From positions 1 through 33,916 of the forward strand of contig JAFGXT010000021.1 of assembly GCA_016936495.1 (NCBI GenBank): a DNA stretch of 33,916 nucleotides, read 5' to 3'. The notes beneath the pieces are model-generated. The model was not told the DNA's origin, made no database searches, and saw only the letters and a list, made by a program, of their open reading frames with translations. Source of the DNA: Victivallales bacterium. Lineage in GTDB: Bacteria > Verrucomicrobiota > Lentisphaeria > Victivallales > SZUA-371. The translations under genes and the position numbers were made by a program. Position 1 is the stretch's first letter; each line of letters starts with the position of its first letter. Below, in pieces: positions 14,722-23,880 of the stretch.

Positions 14722-16943
14722 AAAAAGCATTTCAAAAGTGGCTTTTTTTATTTGTACTGCTTGCGTTTATTCTGACTTTTACGGGCTCTTATATGGTTCA
14801 GACCGCGCTGGCTCATCGCGCGGCTGAAGTTCTGATCCGGGTCAAGCTCAAGGCTGCCTGTGCCCAGCTTGATAATGCCTGCAAGAATTATGAAGAAATC
14901 GCGGTGGTCATCCATGATAAAATTCTGCTCCGTGCAGATTATCTGGCATTGTGGCTGAAATATCAACCGGAAACCATTCACAATCAAAAAGAGCTTGGGC
15001 GCTTGTGCAATATATTAAAAGCTAGTCAGATGCGGATTTGTAATGCGGCAGGCGTCCAGATTGCGGCGGCCCCCAGGGATCTCCCTCCGGAAGTTGTTCC
15101 TGCGACTGTTGTTGCTTCCAGACCGCCTGTGCGTATTGTTATTCCCCACAAATTCAAAGCGGCTGACGGTAGTTATGATATTGAGCATGATGTTTATATT
15201 TCCCGTCTTGACGCGCCCGGTTTTATTTTTCTGAAGTACTATTCGCACAGCTTGAATATTGCTTACGATCATACTGATATAAAACTTTTTGCGGAGAGTT
15301 TCAGAATCGGAGCTGGAGGGGGGATCATCATCGCCAGAGGAGACGATATTTTATGTGACGGAACGTTGGATGTCAAAGAATTCAGGCTTTCGGAACTTGG
15401 GCTGCAAGATCAGACTCAGACCAGTTACAATAAGGTTGTTATTAATGAGACCCCCTATTTCGGAGTGAGCCTTAAGTATAAAGAGTACAATATCATTGGT
15501 TTGTTGCCGCTTTCAGAACTTTATGAACGCCGGAACCAGCTGTTGCTATTGCTAAGCGTCGGGTATATGATTCTCTTCAGCGTGGTATTCTGGGCGATCT
15601 CTGCTCTGGTTGAATACAAGGTAATCAAAGGCATTCAGGGAATATGTGCGTCATTAAACAGAATCACCTCCGGGGATCTCTATGCCAGAGCCGATGTGCA
15701 TTCCTCTCCTGAATTCATCCAGCTTTCCACTGGTATCAACAGTACCGTAAGTGCTCTCAGGGAAGCGATCAGCGAGGCGGGCAGACGTTATGAAAATGAA
15801 TTAAAGCTTGCCGCCGCTATTCAAGCCTCCGCCCTGCCGCGACCGGATTCGCTCAAACCGCGTCAAAATGAAGTCGAACTTTACGCGACGATGACCGCCG
15901 CACGGGAAGTAGGCGGAGATTTTTATGACTTTTTCTGGATCGACGACACTCATCTTGCGTTTCTTGTTGCCGATGTGTCGGAAAAGGGAATTCCTGCCGC
16001 GTTGTTTATGATGTCGGCCAAGACATGGATTAAAAGTCTGGCGAAGTCGCGTCTGGAACCGGCTGCCGTCTTTACGGAAGCCAACCGGATGTTGTGCTTT
16101 GATAACGATACCGGAATGTTCGTTACAGTATTTTTCGGTATCCTGGATTTAAGCTCCGGATTGCTTAGATGTATTAACGCCGGGCATAATCCGCCTCTGC
16201 TCAGGCGTGCGAACGGTAATTATGAATTCCTCCGTCTGGAACCAGATTTTATCCTGGGTACACTGCCGGACGTGGAATATCATCAGGAAACGCTAACCCT
16301 GAAGCACGGAGATCGCCTGTTCCTCTATACCGATGGCGTTACCGAGCAGATTAATTCCGGCGAAGAGGAATTCGGCAGTGAACGTCTGCTTACCAGTCTG
16401 GAACGTTTCGGCAAAGATATTCCGGAAGAGCTTGCCGGCCATATTTATGGACAATTAAAAGAATTTCAGGGCGATTCGCCGCAATATGACGATATCACCA
16501 TGCTGATTTTGGATTATCGCCCTGAACGGCTCACCCTTTCCGCCGAAGTGGAGGAATTGCCAAAGCTCCAGAATTATCTGGAACAGGTCTGCGCCCGGAA
16601 TCATCTTGGAGAGGATATTGAAAACCACCTTCAGATTATCGCGGAAGAAGTGTTTATCAATATCGTCAATTATGCGTATGAAGATAAAGAAGGCGGAGTT
16701 TCGGTTCTTTTCCGCTATGATCCTGAAATCCAATCGGCGCAGCTTGTCTTTACCGACTCGGGCATTCCCTACGATCCGCAAATGGTTTCCGCTCCTGATT
16801 TAAGCGAAGACTCAGGAGACCGTCAGCCCGGTGGACTGGGTATATTCCTGATCAAAGAGCTGGTGGATTCTATGGATTATCAACGTAAAGATGACAGAAA
16901 TATACTTGTACTGACAAAGACAACAGGAGGCACAAAATTATGA
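14718..16943 (+). CDS. Membrane RsbU/SpoIIE-type phosphatase fused to RsbW-type kinase
   Basis: This 741-residue protein carries both opposing activities of a partner-switching system. Membrane segments at about 7-28 and 274-298 enclose a 245-residue extracytoplasmic sensor. A HAMP-like region follows (about 300-355), then a PP2C phosphatase domain (about 365-600) with metal aspartates in REVGGDFYD, VADVSEKG, YTDGVTE and YDDIT. Residues about 605-735 form a GHKL ATPase domain: N-box AEEVFINIVNYAY, G1 DSGIPYDP, G2 GGLGIFL. The phosphatase should dephosphorylate the STAS protein encoded just upstream (4-base overlap), and the kinase-like domain should phosphorylate or sequester a partner. The stop overlaps the next gene as ATGA. 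Confidence 0.93.
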   Translation: MKKAFQKWLFLFVLLAFILTFTGSYMVQTALAHRAAEVLIRVKLKAACAQLDNACKNYEEIAVVIHDKILLRADYLALWLKYQPETIHNQKELGRLCNILKASQMRICNAAGVQIAAAPRDLPPEVVPATVVASRPPVRIVIPHKFKAADGSYDIEHDVYISRLDAPGFIFLKYYSHSLNIAYDHTDIKLFAESFRIGAGGGIIIARGDDILCDGTLDVKEFRLSELGLQDQTQTSYNKVVINETPYFGVSLKYKEYNIIGLLPLSELYERRNQLLLLLSVGYMILFSVVFWAISALVEYKVIKGIQGICASLNRITSGDLYARADVHSSPEFIQLSTGINSTVSALREAISEAGRRYENELKLAAAIQASALPRPDSLKPRQNEVELYATMTAAREVGGDFYDFFWIDDTHLAFLVADVSEKGIPAALFMMSAKTWIKSLAKSRLEPAAVFTEANRMLCFDNDTGMFVTVFFGILDLSSGLLRCINAGHNPPLLRRANGNYEFLRLEPDFILGTLPDVEYHQETLTLKHGDRLFLYTDGVTEQINSGEEEFGSERLLTSLERFGKDIPEELAGHIYGQLKEFQGDSPQYDDITMLILDYRPERLTLSAEVEELPKLQNYLEQVCARNHLGEDIENHLQIIAEEVFINIVNYAYEDKEGGVSVLFRYDPEIQSAQLVFTDSGIPYDPQMVSAPDLSEDSGDRQPGGLGIFLIKELVDSMDYQRKDDRNILVLTKTTGGTKL

Positions 16944-18520
16944 AAACCAAACAGATCAATGATCATCAGCTTCAATTCCTCAAGCGTTGCGGGTCTTTTC
17001 CCATCGCTTACTCCGCGGCCTATGGTAACCTGATGACGGCGTTTGAAGTCCCGGAAGGCTTTATCGCCGACGTGGAGATCGGCAATGAACGCATTGTACT
17101 CGGCGACCCTTTCTGCTCGCCAGAAGATTTACCGGTGGTTGTAGAGAAGTTTCTTACTGAAACGAAAAAAAACAAGCTGTCTCCTATCGTTCTTCAATGC
17201 AGCCATGACACCGCGCTTGCCTTTGTCAAGCATGGTTTCAACGCCAATCATATGGGGGTGGAAACCAATATAGACCTGAGTAAATTCAAAACCGAAGGCA
17301 GAAAGCTATCCAGAGTACGCCACTGGATTACAGCGGCGCAAAAAGCCGGTACCAGCGTAGTGGAGCTTTCCACTCAATCGCAGGAAACCATTGATCTGAT
17401 CGGCTCTATCTCAGAAACCTGGCTCAACGGGAAAGCCAATACTCAGGAACTGAATCTGCTAACCCGTCCACTGGTGCTTGATTATGAACCAGATACACGC
17501 TTATTCTGTGCCTGCACCGAAGGTCAGGTCGTCGCCTTTGTCTTGTTCGAACCGATGTATAAAGATGGTAAAATAATCGGGTACATGGCGGACTTTGTCC
17601 GCAGGCTGGATAATGCCCCCAAGGGATGTTTTGACCTTATTTATCAGGAAGCCGGACAGATATTCAAAGCTCAAGGCGCCACCACTTTGTCTTTCGGACT
17701 GTCGCCGCTTGCCGATATGGAAAACAATGAGAATATCCATAATCCGTTGATTACCACAATTTTTAACATGAATTACAATTATGGCAACGATATGTATGCC
17801 TATCAGGGACTCGACGCCCACAAAAAAGCTTATTACGATGGCGGAGAAACCGTAACCCGTGTTCCCAAATATCTGGTGATCGGAGGTTCATTCCCTATAA
17901 ATCAGGTTCTCTATGTATTCCGATTTATCGGGGTCATTCCCGATCAGAGCTATTTTGCTTCGATCAAACATTTTGCATCATGTATCATCAAAGGCTATTT
18001 CTCTCAACATAAAGTATCCAAAACAGCCGAAAAAGAAAAAATCACCGAAATCGCCAACGAAGTGGTCAAAGGTGTACCGTCGAATAAAATCGCCGGAGAT
18101 ACAAAATCCAGTGTTTCGCTTGTCGGAAAAATCGCCTCGGCCATCACCGACGGCTTTCGGGCAATGGCACCCCAGATCGAACAGCAGACATTGTTTTTTG
18201 CCGGACATTTTAACGAGGATACCGAAAAGATATATGTTAAGGTATCAAACATTGCCGACGGCGAAAAAGAAATCCATTTCGTCCATAATATCGTCTTTGT
18301 ACCATATAAAAGTGGCTACAACCTGATTATGACCGTTGAGGTCGACCCGGACATGACGGTAGCGAAAACCTATCAAATCGCGGAAAAATTGAAGGAAAAA
18401 ATCAGTAAACGTATCCCGGAAATACTTTACGCGCGTATTGAGTTCAAACCGGATGGCTCTTTTTTCAGCATGCTTGAAAGTCAGACAATCGATAATACCG
18501 CCGATGAGGATATTACCTGA
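16940..18520 (+). CDS. DUF2156 (MprF-like GNAT) protein with CDF-like C-terminal domain
   Basis: This is a 526-residue cytoplasmic protein. Residues about 15-320 match the DUF2156 or phosphatidylglycerol lysyltransferase-like acyltransferase fold: VLGDPFCSPEDLPVVVEKFL, a second-half IIGYMADFVRR, and TLSFGLSPLAD. Residues about 322-415 are a linker. Residues about 425-505 resemble the cytoplasmic dimerisation domain of cation diffusion facilitators, most clearly in LIMTVEVDPDMTVAKTYQIA and the following amphipathic helix, yet there is no transporter membrane part. I know of no standard protein with this pairing. The gene overlaps its upstream neighbour by 4 bases, so it is translated with the switch proteins and may be their output. 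Confidence 0.8.
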   Translation: MKTKQINDHQLQFLKRCGSFPIAYSAAYGNLMTAFEVPEGFIADVEIGNERIVLGDPFCSPEDLPVVVEKFLTETKKNKLSPIVLQCSHDTALAFVKHGFNANHMGVETNIDLSKFKTEGRKLSRVRHWITAAQKAGTSVVELSTQSQETIDLIGSISETWLNGKANTQELNLLTRPLVLDYEPDTRLFCACTEGQVVAFVLFEPMYKDGKIIGYMADFVRRLDNAPKGCFDLIYQEAGQIFKAQGATTLSFGLSPLADMENNENIHNPLITTIFNMNYNYGNDMYAYQGLDAHKKAYYDGGETVTRVPKYLVIGGSFPINQVLYVFRFIGVIPDQSYFASIKHFASCIIKGYFSQHKVSKTAEKEKITEIANEVVKGVPSNKIAGDTKSSVSLVGKIASAITDGFRAMAPQIEQQTLFFAGHFNEDTEKIYVKVSNIADGEKEIHFVHNIVFVPYKSGYNLIMTVEVDPDMTVAKTYQIAEKLKEKISKRIPEILYARIEFKPDGSFFSMLESQTIDNTADEDIT

Positions 18521-18523
18521 TTA

Positions 18524-19408
18524 ATGAATACCTCTTCGTCTTTAATTGCGTCGACCCCTTTAGGACAAGTGGCTTATCGCCTTGAAGGCGGGTCTGGTCC
18601 CTTGCTGGCTGGACTTCACGGCTCACCGGGGTCGGCGGAACAGATATTAATGGTTATGGACAAAATGGGACTTGATTCCTCATTGTGCCGGCGCCTCGCC
18701 ATTGATCGTGCCGGCTACAAAGACACCCCGCTCAAAAACTGCCGGAAGATGTCGGAGCAGGCGGATCTTTTTGCCGCACTGCTTGATGAACTTCATATCG
18801 AAGCGCTGGATGTACTAGTGGCTTTTTCCGGCGGGGGAATCATGGCGCTTGAGTTTGCCGTGCGTCATCCGCGGCGGGTCAAAAAACTGTTGCTGCTTTC
18901 TGCGGTTACTGGAGCTCATTCTCCATATCATCGCACCTGGTTTAACAGGATCATATTTACCGCTCCAGTTATGAACTTTCTGGTGACGATATCCTATCTG
19001 TTCCCTCAAATTGCGGTTAAACACATGATCGCCTTTATGAGTACGTTCAGTTCCCGCACGGTCAAACAGGAGTTTCGAAAGGTAAACGCATGCTCTTCCG
19101 ATCGGGATTTTATATTGAATCTCCTGCGGTTGAACAGTCCTTTCGGACGCCTATGCACGGGCTGGAAGAATGATACACATGAATTTCATCAAGCGAATAT
19201 CAACGATTACGCTGAACTTGATTTACCTGTGCTTCTGCTACATGGGCGCTATGATTCGGATGTCGATTTCTCTTATTCCGAGGATCTGTATAAATCTCTT
19301 GATTGCGCATCCCTGATCGAGGTCAAAGATGGATATCATCTGTTGATGGTCGGCGAACGTTTCAGAGATGTCCAGGAGCGGATATTTGAATTTTGCGGAA
19401 TAAGGTGA
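18524..19408 (+). CDS. Alpha/beta hydrolase
   Basis: This is a 294-residue alpha/beta-fold hydrolase, last gene of the STAS operon and 3 bases after the previous stop. Seen: oxyanion-hole HGSPGS (about 32-37), the nucleophile elbow VAFSGGGIMAL with Ser102 (Ala replaces the first Gly of GxSxG), Asp244 or Asp246 in LHGRYDSDVDF, and His272 in KDGYHLLM. Residues 140-180 form a hydrophobic cap that may bind lipid or membrane. There is no ribosome site of note, as expected for coupled translation. Possible substrates are lipids or peptidyl esters; the DUF2156 neighbour makes a lipid link plausible but unproven. Confidence 0.88.
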   Translation: MNTSSSLIASTPLGQVAYRLEGGSGPLLAGLHGSPGSAEQILMVMDKMGLDSSLCRRLAIDRAGYKDTPLKNCRKMSEQADLFAALLDELHIEALDVLVAFSGGGIMALEFAVRHPRRVKKLLLLSAVTGAHSPYHRTWFNRIIFTAPVMNFLVTISYLFPQIAVKHMIAFMSTFSSRTVKQEFRKVNACSSDRDFILNLLRLNSPFGRLCTGWKNDTHEFHQANINDYAELDLPVLLLHGRYDSDVDFSYSEDLYKSLDCASLIEVKDGYHLLMVGERFRDVQERIFEFCGIR

Positions 19409-19496
19409 TGAGACTAATGTCGCTCCCGTCTGTTTGACCCTGAGGCTCTAATTTTACCATTTGAATTTTTATTGCGAAGCAATACTTGCGGTAATA

Positions 19497-20306
19497 TCAC
19501 TTGGCTACAGCGCTTCGTTGGTCGCTGTTTAGCTTGAGGTATGCCTCAAAGTAGCGTTTGCCGAATTCACGCAAGGACGCCGCGTCAAAATGCACCTGGT
19601 CGGGATTGCAGGTTAAACCGTCTGAACCTACAAACGCGGCATTTCTGTCCTTAAGCACCACATCCCGTTGAGCCTTGTCCACCATCACCCGGTAGGAGTT
19701 CCATTTTTTGAACTTGCCCAGTTGTCCGATGATCACCGGAAGCTCCGGCATTCCAAGGTCTTTCCTGAAACGCGCGATCAGCTCGCTGAGGTTTTTCTCG
19801 TAAAGTGGAGCCGATTTCGCGCTGCAATCTCCCTCGCCCTGATGCCATAATATCGCCTTGAGCTCGCCATCCTTCATCGCCAACCGGGCACGCTTTATCG
19901 CATCATCATAAGGATGGCTTTTGGTCTGCTTATGGTAAGCGCCCGGCACCCAGGTTCCAATTGGTGACCCGCCGCAAGCGCAGGGAATTAAACCCACGGT
20001 TATATCCGGATACTTCTTCGATACTAATATTCCGAAGGTACGCCCGAGACCCACTCCCGCTGCGCGTTTGTCAAAATGGATGGGATCCACCGCCGCAACC
20101 CATTTCCCGTCCTTGTTCAGCGACAACACTCGTTCAACAACTTCCTTGTCTTCCGCCTCAATTTTGCCACGACCAGCCATATTAGACTGCCCGACCAACA
20201 AGAATAAATGAAATGTACTTTTTTCTATTTTGATTTTCTCATCCGCAAACACTCCGCAACTCATCGTTGCGATCAACATCCATACACACGCTTTGAAAAA
20301 ACTCAT
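19497..20306 (-). CDS. Secreted SASA-type carbohydrate acetylesterase (sialate O-acetylesterase-like)
   Basis: This is a 269-residue exported SGNH-fold esterase of the SASA/CE6 type that removes O-acetyl groups from sugars. A signal peptide (1-21, ending GVFA) is present. Seen: LLVGQSNMAGRG with catalytic Ser41, the ACGGSPI glycines (112-113), WHQGEGD (about 154-160), and the late DQVHFD with Asp236 and His239. AAGGA lies nine bases before the ATG at 20306. It is divergent from the SGNH hydrolase gene at 20574, sharing a 267-base control region, so the two esterases may be induced together. Xylan or sialic acid acetyl groups are both possible targets. Confidence 0.9.
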   Translation of the reverse strand: MSFFKACVWMLIATMSCGVFADEKIKIEKSTFHLFLLVGQSNMAGRGKIEAEDKEVVERVLSLNKDGKWVAAVDPIHFDKRAAGVGLGRTFGILVSKKYPDITVGLIPCACGGSPIGTWVPGAYHKQTKSHPYDDAIKRARLAMKDGELKAILWHQGEGDCSAKSAPLYEKNLSELIARFRKDLGMPELPVIIGQLGKFKKWNSYRVMVDKAQRDVVLKDRNAAFVGSDGLTCNPDQVHFDAASLREFGKRYFEAYLKLNSDQRSAVAK

Positions 20307-20486
20307 ACCATATTTTCCTTTATATCCGCATTAACACGGGCTTTTTGATCGGCGAAAACGGCGAACCAAATCAGTTTCGCTTTCAACTATTTCAATATAC
20401 TTCTCTAACATTTAAAATGCCAGCGAGTCTATTTTTTTTATTACGCACTATTAATTTGTGGCACTATTGACTTTAATTTAGATCGC

Positions 20487-20514
20487 TTGATTTACTGCTT
20501 GCGGGAAGTATATT
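20487..20514 (+). promoter_or_regulatory. Possible promoter for the SGNH hydrolase gene
   Basis: TTGATT (20487-20492), a 16-base spacer and TATATT (20509-20514) lie 59 bases before the gene. The match is moderate. The rest of the 267-base divergent region shows no clear operator. Confidence 0.4.
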
Positions 20515-20573
20515 GAGAACGGCAATGTTTTCGATTCGCAAATTTAAGTGCCAAACAAAGGAGAATTAGGAAA

Positions 20574-21893
20574 ATGTATCTATTCAAACTTGTAAGCTGC
20601 TTCACCCTGATGGCAGCGGTAATTTTTCCGGTTTCGGCGGCATCAGATTATCCGCTTCGTGATAAAGTCGAGTGTACTCCTCGAGCAGGTATGCCCAATT
20701 TTATAGCTAAACTCAATGCCGGTAAAGAAGTAATCATCGGTTATCTGGGCGGCAGTATTACCGCTCAGGATGGCTGGCGGGTACTCAGCCGCAAATGGTT
20801 TCAGAAAGAATATCCCAAGGCTAAAGTCAAGGAAATCCACGCGGCTATCGGCGGCACCGGTTCTAATCTTGGCGTCTTCAGGCTTGAACACGATGTCCTG
20901 AAATATAAGCCCGATCTGCTGTTTGTTGAATTCGCGGTGAATGATGCCGGAGCCCAACCTGAAAATATTAAGAAGGCAATGGAGGGTATTGTTCGCAAGA
21001 CCTGGAAAATGTATCCGGATTGTGATATTTGTTTTGTTTACACTATAACTTTCCGGGATATCGAACAGCTGAATAAAGGCAAGATGAAGCGTTCCGCCAG
21101 CGCCATGGAGGAAGTCGCCGACTATTATCATATCCCCTCGATCCACCTGGGGCTTGAAGTCGCTAAGTTGGTGAAGGAAGGCAAAGTGGATATGAAAGCT
21201 CAAAAGGTGGAAATGACCCGGGTGTCCGGCGACGAGCTCAATGAAAAATCCGTCATGCCGATAGGCAAGGATGGCAAGATTCCTTTTTCAAAGGACGGGG
21301 TTCATCCCTATACTGATACCGGTCATACTTTTTATCTGAACGCAATTGTCCGTTCCATGCCTGACATTATCAAAGCCGGTTCCAGCCCCGTAGCGCATAA
21401 GGTAGGAAAACCGATGCTGACTGACAATTGGGAAAACGCCGGCATGTATCCGCTTTCTGACGCAAAAATGAGCGGCAAGTGGACTCCAACAGCCGATTCG
21501 CTTGCCCAGCGTTTCGGTAAAAGAATGCCTAAACTCTGGAAAGGCGAACCCGGCGCGGAACTCGAATTCAAGTTCACTGGCACCAAGGTCGCAATCTATG
21601 ACCTGTTGGGACCTGACTGTGGTAATCTGGAAATTATACTCGACGGTAAAAAACGCATCGTCAAACGAATTGACGGCTACTGCACGTATCATCGACTGGC
21701 AATCCTTTCCGTCGGCGACAAATTGCCGAACCAGGAACACACGGTTGTAATAAAAGTCCTTGGCGATAAATTGGACAAAAACAATGTTCTGTTTGAACGC
21801 AACCGTGCCGACTTGGAGAAAAATCCCCAAAAATATGAAGGTGCCAACTGGTACGCCGGAGGCATTTTTGTCATCAGCGAATTGAAAAAATAA
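20574..21893 (+). CDS. Secreted SGNH/GDSL-type esterase with C-terminal beta domain
   Basis: This is a 439-residue exported protein. The signal peptide covers residues 1-23. The SGNH domain (about 35-265) has all four blocks in family style: GYLGGSITAQ with Ser61, IGGTGSN, FVEFAVNDAG, and DGVHPYTDTGH with Asp and His. Residues about 300-439 form a beta-rich region (LEFKFTGTKVAIYDLLGPDC, then IILDGKKRIVKRIDG), typical of an accessory sandwich domain in carbohydrate esterases. AAAGGAG and AGGA precede the ATG. It probably deacetylates a plant or host glycan together with the divergent SASA enzyme. An isolated lipase role is less likely given the context. Confidence 0.88.
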   Translation: MYLFKLVSCFTLMAAVIFPVSAASDYPLRDKVECTPRAGMPNFIAKLNAGKEVIIGYLGGSITAQDGWRVLSRKWFQKEYPKAKVKEIHAAIGGTGSNLGVFRLEHDVLKYKPDLLFVEFAVNDAGAQPENIKKAMEGIVRKTWKMYPDCDICFVYTITFRDIEQLNKGKMKRSASAMEEVADYYHIPSIHLGLEVAKLVKEGKVDMKAQKVEMTRVSGDELNEKSVMPIGKDGKIPFSKDGVHPYTDTGHTFYLNAIVRSMPDIIKAGSSPVAHKVGKPMLTDNWENAGMYPLSDAKMSGKWTPTADSLAQRFGKRMPKLWKGEPGAELEFKFTGTKVAIYDLLGPDCGNLEIILDGKKRIVKRIDGYCTYHRLAILSVGDKLPNQEHTVVIKVLGDKLDKNNVLFERNRADLEKNPQKYEGANWYAGGIFVISELKK

Positions 21894-21946
21894 TTTGTCT
21901 GATGGTCCTGTTAAAGGTTAAAAAAAGAAAATTTACATATCAGTTA

Positions 21947-21994
21947 TTGACTTACGGGTTTTGAATGTTTATATTAGTTAGTAAAGTTAACTAA
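21947..21994 (+). promoter_or_regulatory. Promoter and ROK-type operator for the nag operon
   Basis: TTGACT (21947-21952), a 17-base spacer and TATATT (21970-21975) form a promoter. TTAGTTA (21974-21980) and TAACTAA (21988-21994) are perfect arms around a 7-base centre, over the end of the -10 box and the expected transcript start. This resembles known XylR/ROK operators (TTAGTT...AACTAA), so autorepression by the ROK protein is likely. Confidence 0.75.
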
Positions 21995-22007
21995 CATAAA
22001 GAAAAGC

Positions 22008-23129
22008 ATGAATAATATAGAAAGAGTGTTGAGTATAATAAGGGATGGTCGTGGATTGTCGCGGGCGGATATTGCGCGCGGCAGCGGTTTGAGTAAGCCG
22101 TTTGTTTCGGCGGTGGTGGATAAGCTTATAAGTGGCGGATTTGTGCTGGAGACTGGTAAAGGGGAGGCGTCTCGTGGCGGGGGGAAGCGTCCGACTTGTC
22201 TAAGTTTGAACGCGGCGGAGTTTGGCGCGATAGGCATTGACGTAGGTCGCGGTGGAATGGCTCTGAGTGGTGTTTTATATGACGGCATGCTTAATGAAGT
22301 AAATCATGTAAGCGTGGATTTTGAAAACCGTTTTGAGGCGATATGCGCGGCGATAGTGGAATTGACTGGAAAACTTTTGTCAGGGAATCGGCGCATAAAG
22401 GTAAAGGGCATTGGTATAGCGGTATCGGGCATTGTTGATGGTAATGAGATCGTACTCAGTTCTAATTTCGACCTGACGGGAAGGAATCTTGCGGGAGAAG
22501 TCGAAAAACAAACCGGTCTGCCGGTATTTGTCTCAAATCGCGCGCGCCTTGCGGCGCTGGCCGAATTTGAACAGGGGTGTGCTTGCGGATGTCCTGATTT
22601 TCTATATTTATCTATCGGGAGAAGCGTGGGAGGAGTGATTTATTCAGGCGGAAAACTTTTTCCCGGAGCTGATGGCAGAGCCGGGGAGTTAAGGAGTTAT
22701 CCCTTGGCTTATGAGGATGCGGGCAAAGTGAAAGTGGGTACTCTTGAAGAGCTGGTAAATGAACCGGCTCTGCTTGCGGAAATTGCCGCTGTTATCGGCG
22801 GAGAGATTGATTTTGAAGAAGTCGTCAGGCGTTATGATGCGCGGGATATTTGCTGTCGCCGGAGTGTGGAGCGTAACGCGAGATTGCTGGGACAGGCGGC
22901 GACGCATCTTGTCAGAGTACTGGATCTGCCGTTGATTATAATCGGAGGAGAGGCAAGGCGTTTTGGCGATGATTACATTGCCGGCTTTGTCCGGGGTATG
23001 CGTGAGGCATGGCCGGAGTCGGAACAAATTCAGGTGGAGGCATCTAAATTCGGAGCGGCAGGAACCGCGCTGGGCGCGGCGATGACTATAGTAAGAAAGA
23101 GTTTAATGAACGTAAGTGAAGCAGAATAA
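22008..23129 (+). CDS. ROK-family transcription repressor
   Basis: This is a 373-residue NagC/XylR-like protein. Residues 1-60 form a winged helix (LSRADIARGSGLSKPFVSAV). Residues about 70-370 form the ROK sugar-kinase-like domain with GIDVGRGGMALSGVLYDG, IGIAVSGIVDGNEIV and SIGRSVGGVIYSGG. The family's zinc-binding CxCGxxGC motif is missing: after DGRAGE the chain goes on with RSYPLAYEDAGK. A CACGC sequence earlier (after EFEQG) is in another place. It is the first gene of an operon with nagB (10 bases) and nagA, so its likely effector is an amino sugar or its phosphate. The ribosome site is weak. Confidence 0.9.
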   Translation: MNNIERVLSIIRDGRGLSRADIARGSGLSKPFVSAVVDKLISGGFVLETGKGEASRGGGKRPTCLSLNAAEFGAIGIDVGRGGMALSGVLYDGMLNEVNHVSVDFENRFEAICAAIVELTGKLLSGNRRIKVKGIGIAVSGIVDGNEIVLSSNFDLTGRNLAGEVEKQTGLPVFVSNRARLAALAEFEQGCACGCPDFLYLSIGRSVGGVIYSGGKLFPGADGRAGELRSYPLAYEDAGKVKVGTLEELVNEPALLAEIAAVIGGEIDFEEVVRRYDARDICCRRSVERNARLLGQAATHLVRVLDLPLIIIGGEARRFGDDYIAGFVRGMREAWPESEQIQVEASKFGAAGTALGAAMTIVRKSLMNVSEAE

Positions 23130-23139
23130 AGGAGCGAAA

Positions 23140-23874
23140 ATGAAACTGAATATTTTCAAAGACAAAGAACAGAACGGCGCGGCGGCTGCCGCCGCCGGAG
23201 CGGAGTTGATACGTCAGGCATTGGCGGAAAGAGCGGAAGCGAATATTATTGTGGCGACTGGCGCAAGTCAATTTGATATGTTGTCAAGCTTGGTGAAAAG
23301 CGAGGGGATAGACTGGTCAAGGGTGAGGATGTTTCATCTGGATGAATATGTCGGGCTTCCTGAGACCCACCCTGCGAGTTTTAGAAAATATCTTAAGGAA
23401 CGTTTTGTTGATCAGTTGCCGGAAAAATTATTGGAATGTAATTTTGTTGATGGCGGGGATGACCCGGAGCAGGCTTGTATTGAACTGGATAGAAAAATCA
23501 GACAATATCCCGTCGATGTGGCGTTTGTGGGAATAGGTGAGAACGGGCATCTGGCGTTTAATGACCCGCCCGCTGATTTTGAGTTGGAACAGGCGTATAT
23601 CGTGGTGGAATTGGATGAGGCTTGCCGTAAACAACAGTTGGGGGAAGGCTGGTTCCCGTCGCTGGAGGATGTGCCGCGTAAAGCTATATCTATGAGCATA
23701 AAACATATAATGAAAAGCAAAGCGATAATATGCACTGTTCCCGACGCCAGAAAAGCCGAGGCGGTGAGAAATTCACTGAAGTTGGAAGTCTCTAATCTGC
23801 ATCCGGCGTCGATACTGCAACGGCACGAACAATGTTTGATATTTGTTGACGAAGCCGCTGCCTCTTTATTGTAA
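23140..23874 (+). CDS. nagB: Glucosamine-6-phosphate deaminase
   Basis: This cytoplasmic enzyme turns glucosamine-6-phosphate into fructose-6-phosphate and ammonia. The product is 244 residues, close to the family size. Seen: the phosphate-binding loop VATGASQFDM, MFHLDEYVGL with Asp68, THPASFRKYL, and the catalytic loop VGIGENGHLAFNDP with His137. The ATG at 23140 has AAAGGAG five bases upstream; an ATG at 23116 would begin inside the end of the ROK gene and lacks such a site. It lies between the ROK repressor and nagA, which makes its substrate. Confidence 0.94.
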   Translation: MKLNIFKDKEQNGAAAAAAGAELIRQALAERAEANIIVATGASQFDMLSSLVKSEGIDWSRVRMFHLDEYVGLPETHPASFRKYLKERFVDQLPEKLLECNFVDGGDDPEQACIELDRKIRQYPVDVAFVGIGENGHLAFNDPPADFELEQAYIVVELDEACRKQQLGEGWFPSLEDVPRKAISMSIKHIMKSKAIICTVPDARKAEAVRNSLKLEVSNLHPASILQRHEQCLIFVDEAAASLL

Positions 23875-23880
23875 GAAAAA

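Noticed and set aside
19471-19483. Hairpin ATTGC-GAA-GCAAT between two convergent genes
   Set aside because: Five-base stem without T-run on the outgoing side; too weak to call a terminator.
20643-21203. Minus-strand open frame of 186 codons inside the SGNH hydrolase gene
   Set aside because: Antisense to a gene with complete catalytic blocks; no motif in the translated product.
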